Origin: Tipula vernalis
Taxonomy: Eukaryota; Arthropoda; Insecta; Diptera; Tipulidae
Assembly: GCA_958295665.1 (NCBI GenBank)
Contig: OY282560.1
Location: 93,038,311-93,102,310 of the forward strand
Length of the DNA: 64,000 nt
Direction of reading: 5' to 3'
This document shows, in pieces, positions 12,218-24,974 of the stretch (positions within the stretch are counted from its first letter, which is position 1; every line of letters starts with the position of its first letter). The notes below the pieces were generated by a model, which was given only the letters and a program-made list of their open reading frames with translations, was not told where the DNA came from and made no database searches. Position numbers and translations under genes: made by a program.

Positions 12218-12862
12218 AAAAATTAAAAAAAAAAAAAAGGAAAATTAGTAGAATGTCTGAAAATTGACTAAAATGAAATAAGTATTTCTTATTTCTACAA
12301 ACTGGACTATTTAATAGGAGAAAATCGGTTTGCGACATTTCAATTTAATTATAGGTTTTATCATCCCAACTTAGCACTCTGAATTTTGCTTTTGGATCTT
12401 TTTCGACCAAGTATCGATTAGTTTGAATGTTTTGAATTTTCACTGGTTGAAATTATTTTTTTTTGGTGATTTTATCCAATTTTTTAAATATGCAGATAGT
12501 GCCGATTAGAATAAAGTTTAACGATGATCGGGCTTGCGATATGCTTTAAATAGTAAGTATATTGGAAATTAAATCATTTTTCAATAAGATTCTTTCGGCT
12601 TTTTATAGACAAAATATATTAAAAATAATGGCATTCACAACAATTTCGACTTGTTAATCAGAAAAATGAAGAGGCCAATCATTTATAAATATATCTACCA
12701 GAAAAAAGTAGAAATATCAAAATTCCCCCCGTACTTTAAACCGAGTTCAATATAAAGTATATCGACTCTAAAAAATGAAAACTTTCCTTCAGCTCTCTCG
12801 ATAGTAGTTTGGTTTCGTACTGACAAGTTCGTACAAACAAAAAGTTCGGTCTACTCATCAGG

Positions 12863-13006
12863 TAGCTTCGACCAAACTACAAAAATACAATTCTAACTTC
12901 ATACATTATGGTGAATTTTATAATTCGCTAAGTCAATGGGTTCTTGCCTCATACGTAATGTATGATGTTAGAATTGTATTTTTGTTGTTTGGTCGTAGCT
13001 ACAGAT
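12863..13006. repeat. Perfect-looking hairpin, ~50-bp arms
   Basis: The arm at about 12863-12912 (ggtagcttcgaccaaac..acaaaaatacaattctaac) is inverted at about 12956-13006 with a short loop. Probably a small foldback/MITE or its relic. Confidence 0.65.
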
Positions 13007-13357
13007 TTAATACAGACAAAATGATTTTTAATCATTTAATAAAATACGACTCGACTGAACTCTTTTATTATCGCTACCTCTTCCATTAATAACAAACAAA
13101 AAATGATCAAGTAAAAATACGATCTAAATTTTATGTTGATTAGTTATTACTCCTCCCAATTCGAAATTACTTTAAAGGAAGTTCATGCTTTAAAAATATA
13201 AGACGAATGAAAAATTTTTCTAGTAAAAGTATAAAAGAAAGAAACAAAATCACAATAAAACGCACAAGAAACGGCATTAAGATTTTATAGGAGTTTTTTA
13301 GTGTTATGTATACATTTCATGTTAGAAAGCCCAGAGAAGAGGTCAAGAAAGACAGAG

Positions 13358-14292
13358 TTGTGGTATTTAGCCACTCGCTTTTTTTTGCGATTTTTTAAGC
13401 GCTGGAAAAGTATCGCGAAAAAGGGAGAAATAATAAGTATTGCAAATTATGGAACGAATGAGCATATACACAATATAGGGGTAGTATATGCAAATATAAA
13501 CCAAAAATCAATAGCTCATTTTAACAGCAGTTATCCTAGACACATTTTTAGCAAAAACGAATCATGCCCCAGTATATTTCAGCGCTTTTTGTATACTTTT
13601 GTTGACAGAACAACAATTCAATAGTTTGTTTTTTATTTTTTTTATCATTCGGAGATTTTATTCAAAAAAAAATTTCTCATTCCACGCGGATTCCACACAA
13701 AATCATTTAATTGGACTAAGAAATATAATTTCGTTTCTCCAATTGGGCATTTTTGTACATTATTAATTTTTGTAGTTCGTTTAAGTGATGGGTGACTAGG
13801 ACAGAAATAGTGAGGTAGAAAGAGGCAATAATGCTTTATTTACAAAAGTCAAATAATCAGACATATCAGACCGCTTATAAAATAAAAAAATAAAATATTG
13901 TTGAATTGTTGATCTGTCAGCAAAAAGTATAGACACAACAAGCGCTGAAATACTACTGTGTATAGTATACTGTGTTATGATTATTTTTTCCTAGGAATGT
14001 CTTTAGGATAACCGCTGTTAAAGTGAGCAATTGATTATATTTGGATATACATACTATCCCTATACTGCTCTAATAAGCGCAAAAGAGGTATCTGCATTTT
14101 TAACTTTTTGAGTAATTCAAACTTTTAGGTTTAATTGAGTGTCATGCTTATGATACCCCCTTTTTGCTTAGTGGTGGGCAGTATAGTATATACTCATTCG
14201 TTCGATAATTATCTAAACAATTATTTCTACCTTTTTTACGTTACTTTTTCAGCGGTTAAAAAGTGGCAGAAAATGCCAGTGTCATAATACAA
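13358..14292. mobile_element. Long inverted-repeat (foldback-like) element
   Basis: The left arm, about 13358-13625, reappears inverted at about 13905-14292. Matched blocks include acagcagttatcctag / acagcggttatccta, tatttcagcgctt.ttg and gaacgaatgag.atata. The right arm holds about 100 extra bases. The loop is 13626-13905. The 107-codon plus-strand frame at 13301-13624 lies in the arm and has no recognisable protein features, so I do not call it a gene. Confidence 0.7.
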
Positions 14293-15341
14293 TAAGCTTT
14301 GTACAAATTATATGTGACGAAATGTTTGAATTTTCGATTTTTTTCGAATTATTTATTTATAGAAAAATGAGTGGAACCTACAAAGACCCCGCACTCAATG
14401 CCATATCGGGCCCACGGTGCAAACCTGGTATTCTATCCTAATTCATATATGCATACTGAAGCATTGGCAAACTGAAGGAGTTTCTCAATCCAGGGACGAT
14501 AATAGAATTACATCAATAGATCAAGAATAAAATACTAGGAAATGTGCCGCGTCGAAGGCCGTTACAAGGCAGTCCTCGCCTATAACATCTTGGACTAGTC
14601 CCTTACGTCCAAGAAGAACCTTAACTGATATTTTCTCAAAGACAGAGATATTCCTCTCTTATGCAAAAGATACTGATTCAGGACCAATTCATCCAGCTGT
14701 GTTTTTTAGTCTCGATAGGTCTCTATAAATTGCTTCCAGACGTTCCCTATTTTTGGGGTTGAACTACAATTAATTCAGTTTAATTTCATCCAGTAGGACT
14801 TTTATGCTACATCGTTCTTATTTCATTTTCTTGAATTCTTTTTTTTTTTCTATCAAGACTATAGATTTTCCCTTTCATGAGAACAAAGGCCTTTACCGAA
14901 AGTTATACTTCTTTATTTAGATGTACTTATTTAAATAAGTATGTTGGTGAGGTAACTAAAAATAAATATGTTCTTACAAAAAAAAAAACTCTTAAATAAA
15001 AACCAAAATTCTGTTAATTTCATTGTATATAGTATACATTTTGATATTTTGCAGTAATAAAGTTTTATAAAAAATTTAATTAAAAATTATTTTATAGTTA
15101 AAAATTAAATGTTTTGCTGTCAAAATAAAAAATAAGTATGTGAAATCAATTCGGATGATTTTACATACTTATTTAAGATGGCGGCAAATAAGTCAATAAG
15201 TATGAAATAAGTATAACTTTCGGAAAGGGCCAAACAGATACAAGTTAAAAATTTGTATTTCAGCATGGAAACATACCAAAGTTAATTTTTAGTATACCTG
15301 CCATTTTCTTTTAGCACAATAGGAAACTAATAGCTGATATA
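14293..15341. other. AT-rich spacer
   Basis: No ORF or RNA gene recognised. A short inverted pair is visible: 'ccgaaagttatacttctttattta' at about 14896 and 'aataagtataactttcgg' at about 15206. These may be the ends of a ~330-bp MITE-like element. Confidence 0.4.
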
Positions 15342-16868
15342 CATTGTATCAAAAAATTGTCCGTACACCCATCGGTTAAGGAAACATAGATAAAAAAAAA
15401 CAATTACAAACAAACAAAAGATTCAATTTTTATTTTTTTAAAACTCAAATTACATTTAAGAACCTGAAAATAATAATAATCATTTTACTTTCACGTTTGA
15501 TATGATTTACTATTTAAACCTCCTAAAACGATGTCAAATAATTGTCCGTACACACAAAGAAGTTGAAGGAATTTGGTAAAAAAGTTAGAATCTATTCATG
15601 CAATGACACTTTGCAATCTTCTTTTCATTGAGAAAGCCAACTTTCGAGTTATTTCGGGGGGGAATTTTTGGCCCATTCCTGCACAATGACCCGTTTTAAT
15701 TGTTCTTTACCGCTAATTTGGTGTTCAAGAATCTTTCGCTCCAAATAATGGCATAAATTATCAATGGGGTTGAGATCTGGTGGCTGGGGAGGATGAGGAA
15801 GTGTTGACTTTACATTGTACAATAACCATACTTTGATCAGCTTTGACGAGTGCTTCGGGTCATTATCATGTATGGAGCGAGAATCCTGCCCATATCCCAT
15901 TTTCCCAGCGCTTATTAACATATTATCCTTCAAAATATCCAAATAATTAAACCGGTTCATTATGGTTTGAATGAAGGTCAAATGTCCTACACACACCTTA
16001 GCTAAAGCTCCCCAAACCATTATACTTCCGCCACCATGTTTTACTCAAGTTCAGTATTGGGTTTCCGCCACACCATAACTCGCCCATCTGAATCAAAAAC
16101 GCAAAATTTACTTTCGTCCGAGGGAATAACATTTTCCCAGAACTCTTCGGGCTCACTCACATATCCCAATGCACATTCCAAGCGCTTTTGATATTTTTTT
16201 TTGTCGCAAATACATTTCTTGCGTGTCGCACATAGACGATGCTCTTGTTTATGCCAAATATTGCATATTGATTCTGTTTTATTTCCTTCTCTATTAGATG
16301 CATTTGAGGTTTGTTCAGCTTTCAGGTGCGACCACGTCCAGCAAACATCTCTAGCGATTTGGTTTTTTGGGAGTTCTGGATGATATATTGAATCGAAGAT
16401 CGCAAGCGATTAATAATTTTGGAAATTTCCTATATAATTTTACCTTCACTCTCCAATTTAATGATAATTTATTTAAATTTCTGCACTATTTTTGGTACGA
16501 GAATCACACATTTTTAATTAACTGGACAATATTTTATTCGCCTTGAAAAAAGTACGAGTAATTAACTTTTACGCAAAAAAAAAATTTCGTAATTTACCGT
16601 TAGTTGAAAATAGGAGTACAACAAATAATAAATTTTTAATATGCTAGTATTAATTATGACAAAAGTGTACGGACAATTATTTGACATCGTTTTAGAAGTA
16701 AAGTAGAAGTAAATTAATTTGCGTCATGATAATTATTATTTTCAGATTGTTAAATGTAATTTGAGTTTTAAAAAAATAAACACTGATTGTTTTGTTTGGT
16801 TTGTAATTATTTTTTTTTATCAATATTTCTTTAACCGAGGGGTGTACGGATAATTTTTTGAGACAGTG
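15342..16868 (-). mobile_element. Tc1-like DNA transposon with IR/DR ends
   Basis: Flanked by TA (15340-15341 and 16869-16870). The ~210-bp terminal inverted repeats each contain two direct repeats of a tgtccgtacac-type core: outer at 15342-15370 and inner at 15525-15553 on the left; inner at 16665-16693 and outer at 16840-16868 on the right. This layout matches the IR/DR subgroup of Tc1 elements such as Sleeping Beauty. The arms are similar over nearly their full length. Total 1527 bp. Confidence 0.9.
15649..16200 (-). pseudogene. Tc1-like transposase, decayed
   Basis: An upstream minus-strand piece (about 16200-16060) reads VIPSDESKFCVFDSDGR, carrying the first catalytic Asp. A frame break follows, then the 123-residue frame at 16020-15649 with MVWGALAKV, HDNDPKHSSK (second catalytic Asp) and PQPPDLNPIDNL. 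In this family the third catalytic residue is the Glu of NPIENL; here it is Asp. The N-terminal paired-like DNA-binding domain (towards 16500) is not readable in one frame. Non-functional copy. Confidence 0.85.
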
Positions 16869-17055
16869 TACATTTAATTTTTACTTTATTTCAAAAGACA
16901 AAAGATGTACTATATAAGGATGCATTTTTGTATGGTTTACTTCCATATTGAGAAGGCCTATTCAAACCGTATTTATTCAATACCATTTATAGCAATCCAC
17001 AAGTTTGTTTTTGGCGAACAAAACTGACAAAATAAAAAAAATTAACCCTTTTATA

Positions 17056-17207
17056 CCCTAGACACTGTGAAATCCGATTTAACTAAAATTGTTTAAGTAT
17101 TCTATGCCAAAACAAAGGGATTAGCTAAAACCGAGGTTGACACACTACTTCGATTAATCTCGAAAAATTCACTAAATCGGTTTTATTAAATCGCATTATT
17201 TCTAGGG
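17056..17207. mobile_element. MITE, 152 bp
   Basis: TA-flanked (17054-17055 and 17208-17209). Ends are ccctaga and tctaggg, with imperfect inverted similarity continuing inwards (tccgattta / taaatcgca). Non-coding. Confidence 0.5.
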
Positions 17208-17209
17208 TA

Positions 17210-18870
17210 TTATGGTATTATGACACTTACTTTTTTTAATACTTTAAAAAAAGAGGATCAGAGAGAGAGAGAGAAAAAATGTGCATACAAAATTATTGTA
17301 TGAGTGAGTGTATTAGTCATGCTAAAAATAATGAAACGTCAAAAAAAAGTCGTAGCTCAATTTTTTTCTAGCTGTTAATCGAGCAATTGTAGCAGAAAAT
17401 AATTCAATTTTGATTTTTGACATTTTATATTTGACGTGAAAAATAATATTGGTTATGTTTCAATTACGATATCCAAATTAATTTAAACAAATTTCTAACA
17501 AATTTATTATTTGTTAGACAAAAAAAAAAATTCAAAAATATTTACACACAGCAAAATATTTGTAATTATTTTTTCAACAAATTATACTGATCCTGGCCCG
17601 ACCGATCGATGGTCACTCCCACCACCTAAATTTTTAAACATACTTTGTTTGGATATTTATCTTTTTTTACGCCCGGCTTAAGCAAACGAAGGACACATTC
17701 GAGGTGATGCCATTTGTTCTGTCTACAGGAAAACTAAAGTGAAACTCGGGCATCACTAGAAAATTGAAGTCAATATTTTTAATTTTATGTTTCATAAAGT
17801 TCGGCATAAGGAACTTTTACTTGTGGAGTAGCAATAAAATTGAATTGCACTCTTCTTAATATGGACGGCTTATCCAAATTGTAAGATTACAGTTCCAAGC
17901 GAAAAAAATCATGATTGAATTGAATCACTTACGATTCTTGAACATAATTTGTTGCATTTTAGCTAGCAACTTTAAAATTAAATTCTTAAATTAAATCCTG
18001 GCAGTGTTGCAAATTTAAATTAATAATTTGTTTTGGATTCTAGGATGCTGTAGTTTTAAGAATTTTCTATTAAGCAGCCGTTTAATGTGCTCTTTTTTGT
18101 TTGCCGATATATTCAAATAAATCATTGATTTAGATTGCTAATCAGTTTTAATTAATCAAGTTCACATAATTCAAAATATTTAAATGCGATTTCCCAATAT
18201 TTTGTGTTTTGCAATTAACCACTTTTTTAACACATTTCCTAAATTAAAAAAATCATTGAGAAAAAGGAAAAAAAATTAAAGAAATATTTCTCAATGTGGC
18301 TACTGGTTACTACAGCGGGAAAGCGAAGGATTTAGCCAAAATTTCTAAAACAAATCGAAATAGAAGATGAATTATTATACCAGGTGTTTTTTTAACCTGA
18401 TACAGTCAAATAACTCAGAAAATAAGCACTCTACGAAAAAAATGGTAAAGATCAAAATTTAATTATTCCGTGGGGGAAATACAGTAGTGTGCAAATTAGT
18501 ACCCCGTCCTCCTTGTAGGTGGGGCGAGGGATAACTTTGAAACTAAAATATGAACCCCTCTTTTTTATTTCAGATTCGGATTATATGGCTAAAAATACGT
18601 AGGATTTGACTGAAACATTTTTTTCGATTCTTTTTCGATTGAAAGATGATGAGGCGAGGGGACTCATGTAAATCAAGCACCCTTTCCCAGTTATTCGAAA
18701 TTTGCAAAATGAATAAAGTTGTTGACGACTAATTTCGAGTATTTACAATGAAACCGTGGTATTTTTATTGCAGACGTATTGCAGAATCGTTTGTGTAGGT
18801 TCTCAATAGGAGAAATCGAAAAAGAATATCGTCAATTACATGAATCGAATTTTTTTTTTGACAAATATCT
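17210..18870. other. AT-rich non-coding stretch
   Basis: A (GA)n run at about 17258-17272 and long A/T runs. No gene, termini or RNA recognised. Confidence 0.4.
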
Positions 18871-19517
18871 GGGCCCCTATTTCTGAATACGAATACGGAC
18901 AAAAAATCTACGAATTCATATCATTGGTATTTTTGAATACGAATACGTTTATTTCTTGTACAAATTCGTGTAAGCATGATTCGTGACAAAACTTCCCTTA
19001 TTTCACAATACGATTTCGAGCAGTTTTGGTTCGTTCATGAAAGGATTTTGGTTCGATGACATACAGTCATCGTAGGCTATGACTATCGAGTCAGTCGAAC
19101 TTATTTATTTTCTAAAAAAAATATTTCTTTTAAATTTTCATATGAAAAATTACATATAAATTTACATATTTGTACATATTTACAAATTTATCGGCATATC
19201 GTTTGAAGGTCTATAACCAATGTAAACAGTTATCATTAGTCGCCTGGAAAATATAAAAATAGAAGCTTCCATAGCACTGACGGATTATGTTACAAGCTAT
19301 ACAACAGCATTATTCGATTGGACAAATTTAATGAATTTTAATGAAGCCCAGCCAGGGCGGTATCTTGCATAATTCTATAAAGCTTTCTTCTTTGAAGTAA
19401 TTTTTTACGTTAGGTAGTAGGTCATACGTTCATATTCAGAAATACCAATTAATTTTCGTATCGAATAGCATTTTCGTTTCGTATACAAATTCGTATCGTA
19501 TTCAGAAATAGGGTCCC
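18871..19517. mobile_element. MITE-like element with gggcccctatttctgaatacg termini
   Basis: The left end gggcccctatttctgaatac is mirrored at the right end as gtattcagaaatagggtccc (19498-19517). Similar tgaatacgaatacg words recur inside both ends. Interior non-coding, about 647 bp. GGG-starting termini recall PIF/Harbinger MITEs, but no 3-bp duplication is convincing. Confidence 0.6.
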
Positions 19518-19661
19518 TGAATTAGATTTAACGAGGCTTATAAAAAAACATAGCAATTATAACTGAGTGTTAAAGTTTAATAGAGTAGTCCATTTTTTAT
19601 TGCGTTTACGAAATTTTTTAATTAAAAATTAATAAAACTGGATAAATAACATTTACATATT

Positions 19662-20190
19662 TAAAAATGGAGGTGTGACCAACACACGACTTTCTTTTAC
19701 GAACAGAGAATTTTGAGAAATTTTAATTTTTTTTTATAATTTTTTAAATTTTTTTTTTTAATTTTTAAATTTTTAAATTTTTAAATTTTTAAATTTTTTT
19801 TTTAATTTTTTTTAATTTTATTTGTTTTTAATTTTTGGAAACATTTTGTATTTAGTAGTTTTTTGTAAACCTTATACTTTTTAAGATATGTATTTGCAAA
19901 ATAAATTTTCTGGACCAAGGGAGTGGCCACTTCCGGTTAGCCGATTTGGAGTAAAATTCATTGGGACCTCCCAATTTATCAAAAAAGCTTAAATCTGAAG
20001 TTTCAGTTCGATTGGTTAAACCATCTGGGCTGTAGAGAGGACACAGACAGACTGACAGACAGACACCATTTCGAAACCCACTTTTTCGGACTCAGGGGAC
20101 CTCAAAACAGATAAATCACTAAAAATATCAAGGTGCAAAATTTTCATGATTACTATACTTTATTTTACTAGAGTAAAAGAAAGTAAAAAT
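19662..20190 (+). repeat. Dispersed repeat family A, copy 1
   Basis: About 500 bp, starting ggtgtgaccaacacacgac and ending in a hairpin-like ctttattttactagagtaaaagaaag. The middle has an A/T-rich variable tract and a cagacagactgacagacaga run. Two further copies lie in inverse orientation at 42938-43410 and 45285-45797, with the same ends and shared words such as accaagggagtggccacttcc and cggactcaggggacct. Non-coding. Confidence 0.8.
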
Positions 20191-20339
20191 AAAAATTGAC
20201 TTTAAAATAGCGATTTTCATGATTTTTTCGCGCACATCTTCTAATTAATTAAAAAAAAATAATAATAATTTTGTAATTTATAGCAATAAAATTACTACCA
20301 TCATCCATCTTTTTTTGGTTTTAAATAAAAAAATTGAGA

Positions 20340-20561
20340 CTTTTATATAGTTTTTCCAAATTTCACTAAAATTGGTTCAGAAATAGCTAAGTTACATCCT
20401 AATTGGCCTCCATTTCTATAGTACCTGCCGATTTTTTTCATAATCGGTTGAGAAATAGGGAAGTTCCGTCCTAGTTGACCATATTCCAGCACTTTATCTA
20501 AAAAACATTTTAGAATTCCATTTTTTTCATTGTCAAATTTCACTGAAATCGGCTTAAAAAT
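20340..20561. repeat. ~110-bp tandem array, left part (split by copia insertion)
   Basis: Two diverged units carry 'catcctaattggcc', 'attccagcactttatctaaaaa.catttt' and 'aaatttcactgaaatcgg'. The array resumes on the other side of the copia element at about 24975. Confidence 0.7.
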
Positions 20562-20770
20562 TGTTAGAGTGTAATTAATCTAACTCTTTAATTAATTGAA
20601 ACACTTGATGATTTTAGAATATTTATTTTACTAACAAAATTATGCAATACAACTTTTTTTCGATGATGATTGCGTTTACACCAAGAGTTGACTTTTAGTT
20701 GCATCCAACACTCCTCCTCAATTTCTACTTTATAACAACTGCTCCCTCTTTCCTTGAATAATAAATGAAA

Positions 20771-23700
20771 TTAAAACAACCCGCTGTCCTTTCGAAGTGA
20801 TTGTAACCGATTTGTGCCCAGCAGCTTGGTGCACATATCTACCAGCATCTCGTTGGTAGGACAATACTCACATCGAATCGTTAGCTTTTCGATGTGATCC
20901 TTAATAAAATGTCGCCTAGTGTCGATGTGCTTAGATCGGTTAGAGAAACCTTTTTGGTTGATCAGTGCTAAGCAGCTTTGATTGTCTTCGTATATCAAAG
21001 TCGAGTTGTTTATGTCGACATTAAAATCGTTCAACAACCTTCGCAGCCAAATCGCCTCCTTACATGCTTCGGACAATGCAACAAACTCGGCCACTGTTGA
21101 TGATAGTGAAACGCATGATTGCTTCTTGCAACTCCAACTTATCGTTGCTCCAAATAACTTGAATAAATGACCGCTGTTTGATTTTCGATCGCTTCGATCT
21201 TCGACCCAGCTGGCATCTGCATACCCCAAAAATATGTTCTCGCATTTAACATCTCCCATGCGTAATTTTAAATCGTTTGTACCCTTTAGATAACGTACAA
21301 CTCGCTTCAGCTCTGCCCAATCTTCTTCATTCGGACAATTTGTCTTTTGTGCGAGTATCGCCACACTTGCTACAACATCTGGCCGAGTGTTTATTGATAC
21401 ATACAGCAAGCTGCCAATTAGTTGTTGATATTCCGCGTTATTTGGCAACAGATCAGGCAATGAACCCTTCTGATATTCTGGCTTTAACGGGTATTTAGAT
21501 ATTTTTGCACCTTCTAAATTGAATCGATTCACCACGTGATTGATGTATGATTTCTGACTTATGTTAAATATTCCATTAATATCCCTGTCGACCTCTATTC
21601 CAATGTACGTCTTTATTTTGCCCAAACTATCAACTTTGAATTCGACGTTCAGAATTTCCTCAACACGTTTGATCGCGTTGCTGTCACTACAAGCCACCAC
21701 GATGTCACTACAAGCCACCACGATGTCATCAACGTAGGTTAATATATAACACCATCCATTGCCGATTTACTGATAGTAAGCATGGGTCTGCTTCACTGCG
21801 ATAAAATCCTGCGTCAACGATTACCTTGTTTAATGACATGTTCCAGGTGCGTGCCGACTGCTTCAGTCCATACAAGCTCCTTTTTAATCGACATACCATG
21901 CTTTTATCATCCGTTACGAAACATGGCGGCTGCTTCATGTAGATTTCCTCCTCCAGTTTGCTGTTTAAGAAAGCCGTTTTTACATCCAAATGGATGACGT
22001 GCATTTGCTCTCTGCCTGCCACCGTTAACAACGTTCTAAAAGTTGTTTGCCTAGCAACTGGTGCAAATACCTCGTCGTAATCCTGACTAAACCGTTGCGT
22101 AAACCCTTGGGCAACCAGTCTAGCCTTAAACCGCTTTACAGTGCCGTCTGCGTTAGCTTTCAATTTAAACACCCATTTGTAACCCACTGCTTTTCGATTA
22201 CTTGGTAATTCAACTATTTCCCAGGTGCCATTTTCTGCATGTGATTTCATTTCATCATGCGATCAAACCATTGATCCTTTTCTGCGGTCTCCAGTACGTC
22301 TGCCAGTGTTTTCGGCTCAGTAATTATTGAATTAATATTTTCGATTTCCTCGATTAATCGTTTTGATTTGACCCCCTTAGTTTCTCGTTCCGAGCATCTA
22401 ACTGGGTTTTTCGCAATTGGGATTGAAACAGTTTCTTTTCCGCGGCCTTCATTATTTCGCTTGATATGTTCTTGACCTGACACAGCGTCTGGTGCCTCCA
22501 CTATTTGTTCACTTTCATTAGTGGTATTGTCAACTTGTGGTTTTATTTAGACAGTTACGGTATTATCTTCCCCTTCCAAGAAACGAACGTCGCCGCTTAT
22601 AATCAACTTGTTCGTCTTTAGATCGAAACATCGATACGCCTTTGAGTTTTCGTCGTAACCCAAAAATCGTACCTCCACTGCCTTTATGTCCAATTTTCTT
22701 CGTTTCTCCTTAGGGATATGCACAAAACATTTTTTCCCGAAGATTAAAAATGTTTCAAAATTGGTAATGTACCCGACCAGATTTCTAGTGGTGTCTTCGG
22801 AGCTCCTTTTGTTGGCAAACGGTTCTGCATGAAATTAGCCGTTGTAAATGCTTCCGCCCAGAACGAATGGTCCAACTTAGCCTCAATCATCATACATCGA
22901 GCCATCTCGATTAGCGTTCGGTACTTGCGCTCTGCTACTCCATTTTGTTCTGGTGAATATGCGGCAGTGTATTCTACTCTAGTCCCGATGCCCTTTAAGT
23001 ATTCAATGACCTGTTTGTTTTTATATTCTGTTCCGCGGTCTGAGCGAATAACTTTTGTGGTCTTTGAAAACATAGTTCACGGCGTCATTTGACTGAATTC
23101 CTTAAGCCTCATGAAACATTGCGATTTTTCCTTCAGCAAATAAATTACCGTGTATCGCGAAAAATCGTCTATGAACGTTAGAATGTAGCGCATTCCACCA
23201 TGTGACTTAGTTGGCATCGGCTCACACAAATCAGTGTGAACTAGATCCATCACAGCATTCGTTGATGTCAATGACCTTTTTGGAAAAGGCAACCTAGTCA
23301 TTTTCCCTTGTGTACATATTTCACAGTCGTCGCTGCAATTACACGCTTCAAAACACACACCGGTGACTAAATTGTCATTGTTTAGATGCCTGACCACATT
23401 AATGTCACGATGACCCAAAATGCGATGCCACTTGTGTACACATAAATTAGTTCTCTTGTGCGCTGCATAGACTTCCTTTGATTGTTTGAGAATGTATTGG
23501 CTGCCACAATTTTCGCCAATATACATATATTCGCCTGCCACCTTTCTTTTGCACTGAATACTTATGCGTACCAATTGTGATCTCATATCCACGAGCCGCC
23601 ATTAATTTTACCGATAAGATGTTTGATGAAATTTCTGGTATATATAATACATTCGTTAATATGGCTGATACCGAATTACCTTTATCATCAAAAAACTAAT

Positions 23701-24654
23701 TTGACGGATCCGGTACCATGTGACGAATATGTACGTCCATCAGCCACCCTGAGTTTTTCTTGATTATTGAAAATCAAATTCTCGAACTTAGACTTATTCA
23801 CGCAAATGTGACACGTAGCACCGCTATCAATGATCCAATCGTCTGCACTTTGACTTTCGATGTGTTCGGTCATGAACAACATATCGTCATCTGATTTCTC
23901 AACAGCCGCCGCCTTTTCTGATTTTCCCAATGGTTGTTTGACCTTATCCTTTTGAATCCATCTAGTATACTTAAGGCATTCTACTTTAAAATGTCCCGGT
24001 TTGTGGCAAAACCGACATTTTCCTTTTCGCTTGTCGATCTTTAGTACAGCGTCGCCTGCGCTATCACCATTTTCGGGACAATTGCGTATAATTAAACATT
24101 TATACACGTCAATCAGTTTTGCCTGAACCATTTTCATGCTCAGGTCTTCCGTTTTCTGAGTTTGAAGTGCCGTCACGATTGTGTCATAGCTGCGCGGTTG
24201 CCCAAACAGCAGCCCAATCTGCCATTTTTCCGATAACTTTTCCTATCCGAGATCGTCAATCCGTTGAAACATGTCCAACAACCAATGAATATGTTCTTCG
24301 AGATTATCGCTCTCGGTAAGCTTCTTTGTGCAAATTTCTTTTATTAATTGCACACTGCTATTGCCTGCACCCTTTTTGTGATATTGCTGCAACACATTCC
24401 ACATCTCTTTTGCAGATTTAGTTTTTCTAATGTGAACAAATCTTTTGCACACTTAAAACGATTGTAGACATCGCGCTGTCGTTTGCTTTATTCCACACGG
24501 TTAATTATGCTGCCTCGGCTGGCTTTTCACCAATTATTGCATCCCAACTATGCTCTTTCTTCAGCAGCATTTCCATCACAAACTTCCAATTAAAGTAATT
24601 ATCGTTGTCCAACTTTTCGATGCGATACTTTCCATCGATTACGTCCGCCATCAT
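20771..24654 (-). pseudogene. copia Gag-Pol (gag, protease, integrase, RT, RNase H), multiply frameshifted
   Basis: The likely start is the ATG at 24654 or 24651 (MADVIDGKYRIEKLD). Pieces in order: gag (24654-24505, 24452-24243); zinc knuckle CRFCHKPGHFKVEC and protease WIIDSGATCH (24176-23688); pre-integrase HHCC (H..H in HKWHRILGH, C..C in CSDDCEIC), then integrase with LVHTDLCEP (23592-23077) and SDRGTEYKN plus SPEQNGVAERK (23073-22744); connector (22501-22247); RT N-terminal half (22250-21729) with WVFKLK and LDVKTAFLNS; RT palm TYVDD with RNase H (about 21740-20771), including YADASWVEDR and IDTRRHFIKDH. At least six breaks separate the frames. A 21-bp tandem duplication follows the YVDD codons. 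Confidence 0.88.
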
Positions 24655-24757
24655 GTGTCTCAAAAAAAAAAAAAACCGGAGTGATGTATAGTTTTTGTAA
24701 TTAATAAAGTTTATTTTATCCACTTGTTTTTAACAAACTTAGCCTATATAACGATAA

Positions 24758-24771
24758 CTGGGCCCATAACC
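24758..24771 (-). promoter_or_regulatory. copia primer-binding site (internal tRNA-iMet)
   Basis: Plus strand ctgggcccataacc, the initiator-tRNA anticodon-arm sequence. It lies directly inside the LTR boundary at 24772. Copia-type elements prime from a cleaved half initiator tRNA, which fits this internal match. Confidence 0.8.
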
Positions 24772-24974
24772 TGTTAGAGTGTAATTAATCTAAATCTTTA
24801 ATTAATTGAAACACTTGATGATTTTAGAATGTTTATTTTAGTAACAAAATTATGCAATACAACTTTTTCATATGACGGAACGGAAGTAAGTAAGAAATTG
24901 ACAATACAAGATGGCCACGAAAAGTCAAAGTCCAAATCGATGATGGTTGCAGTTACACCAAGAGTTGACTTTAA

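Larger units (their letters stand above)
20562..24974 (-). mobile_element. Ty1/copia-type LTR retrotransposon, decayed
   Basis: LTRs at 20562-20710 (3' LTR) and 24772-about 24974 (5' LTR) share a ~100-bp block (tgttagagtgtaattaatct ... caatacaactttt) and a cgatgatg/acaccaagagttgacttt block. The left LTR lacks about 70 bp between these blocks. On the minus strand the LTR starts TGTTGGATGC and ends CTCTAACA. A purine-rich GAGGAGGAG tract directly precedes the 3' LTR (20711-20720). The PBS at 24758-24771 matches internal tRNA-iMet, a copia hallmark. The far edge of the 5' LTR is diverged or truncated and no clean 5-bp duplication was found. Confidence 0.9.

Noticed and set aside
13301..13624. 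107-codon plus-strand ORF
   Set aside because: It lies in the arm of a long inverted repeat, and its residues show no domain or coding bias.
15525..16693. Second Tc1 element nested inside the first
   Set aside because: The inner tgtccgtacac copies are direct repeats within each ~210-bp inverted repeat (IR/DR), and there is no inner TA duplication, so one element explains both pairs.
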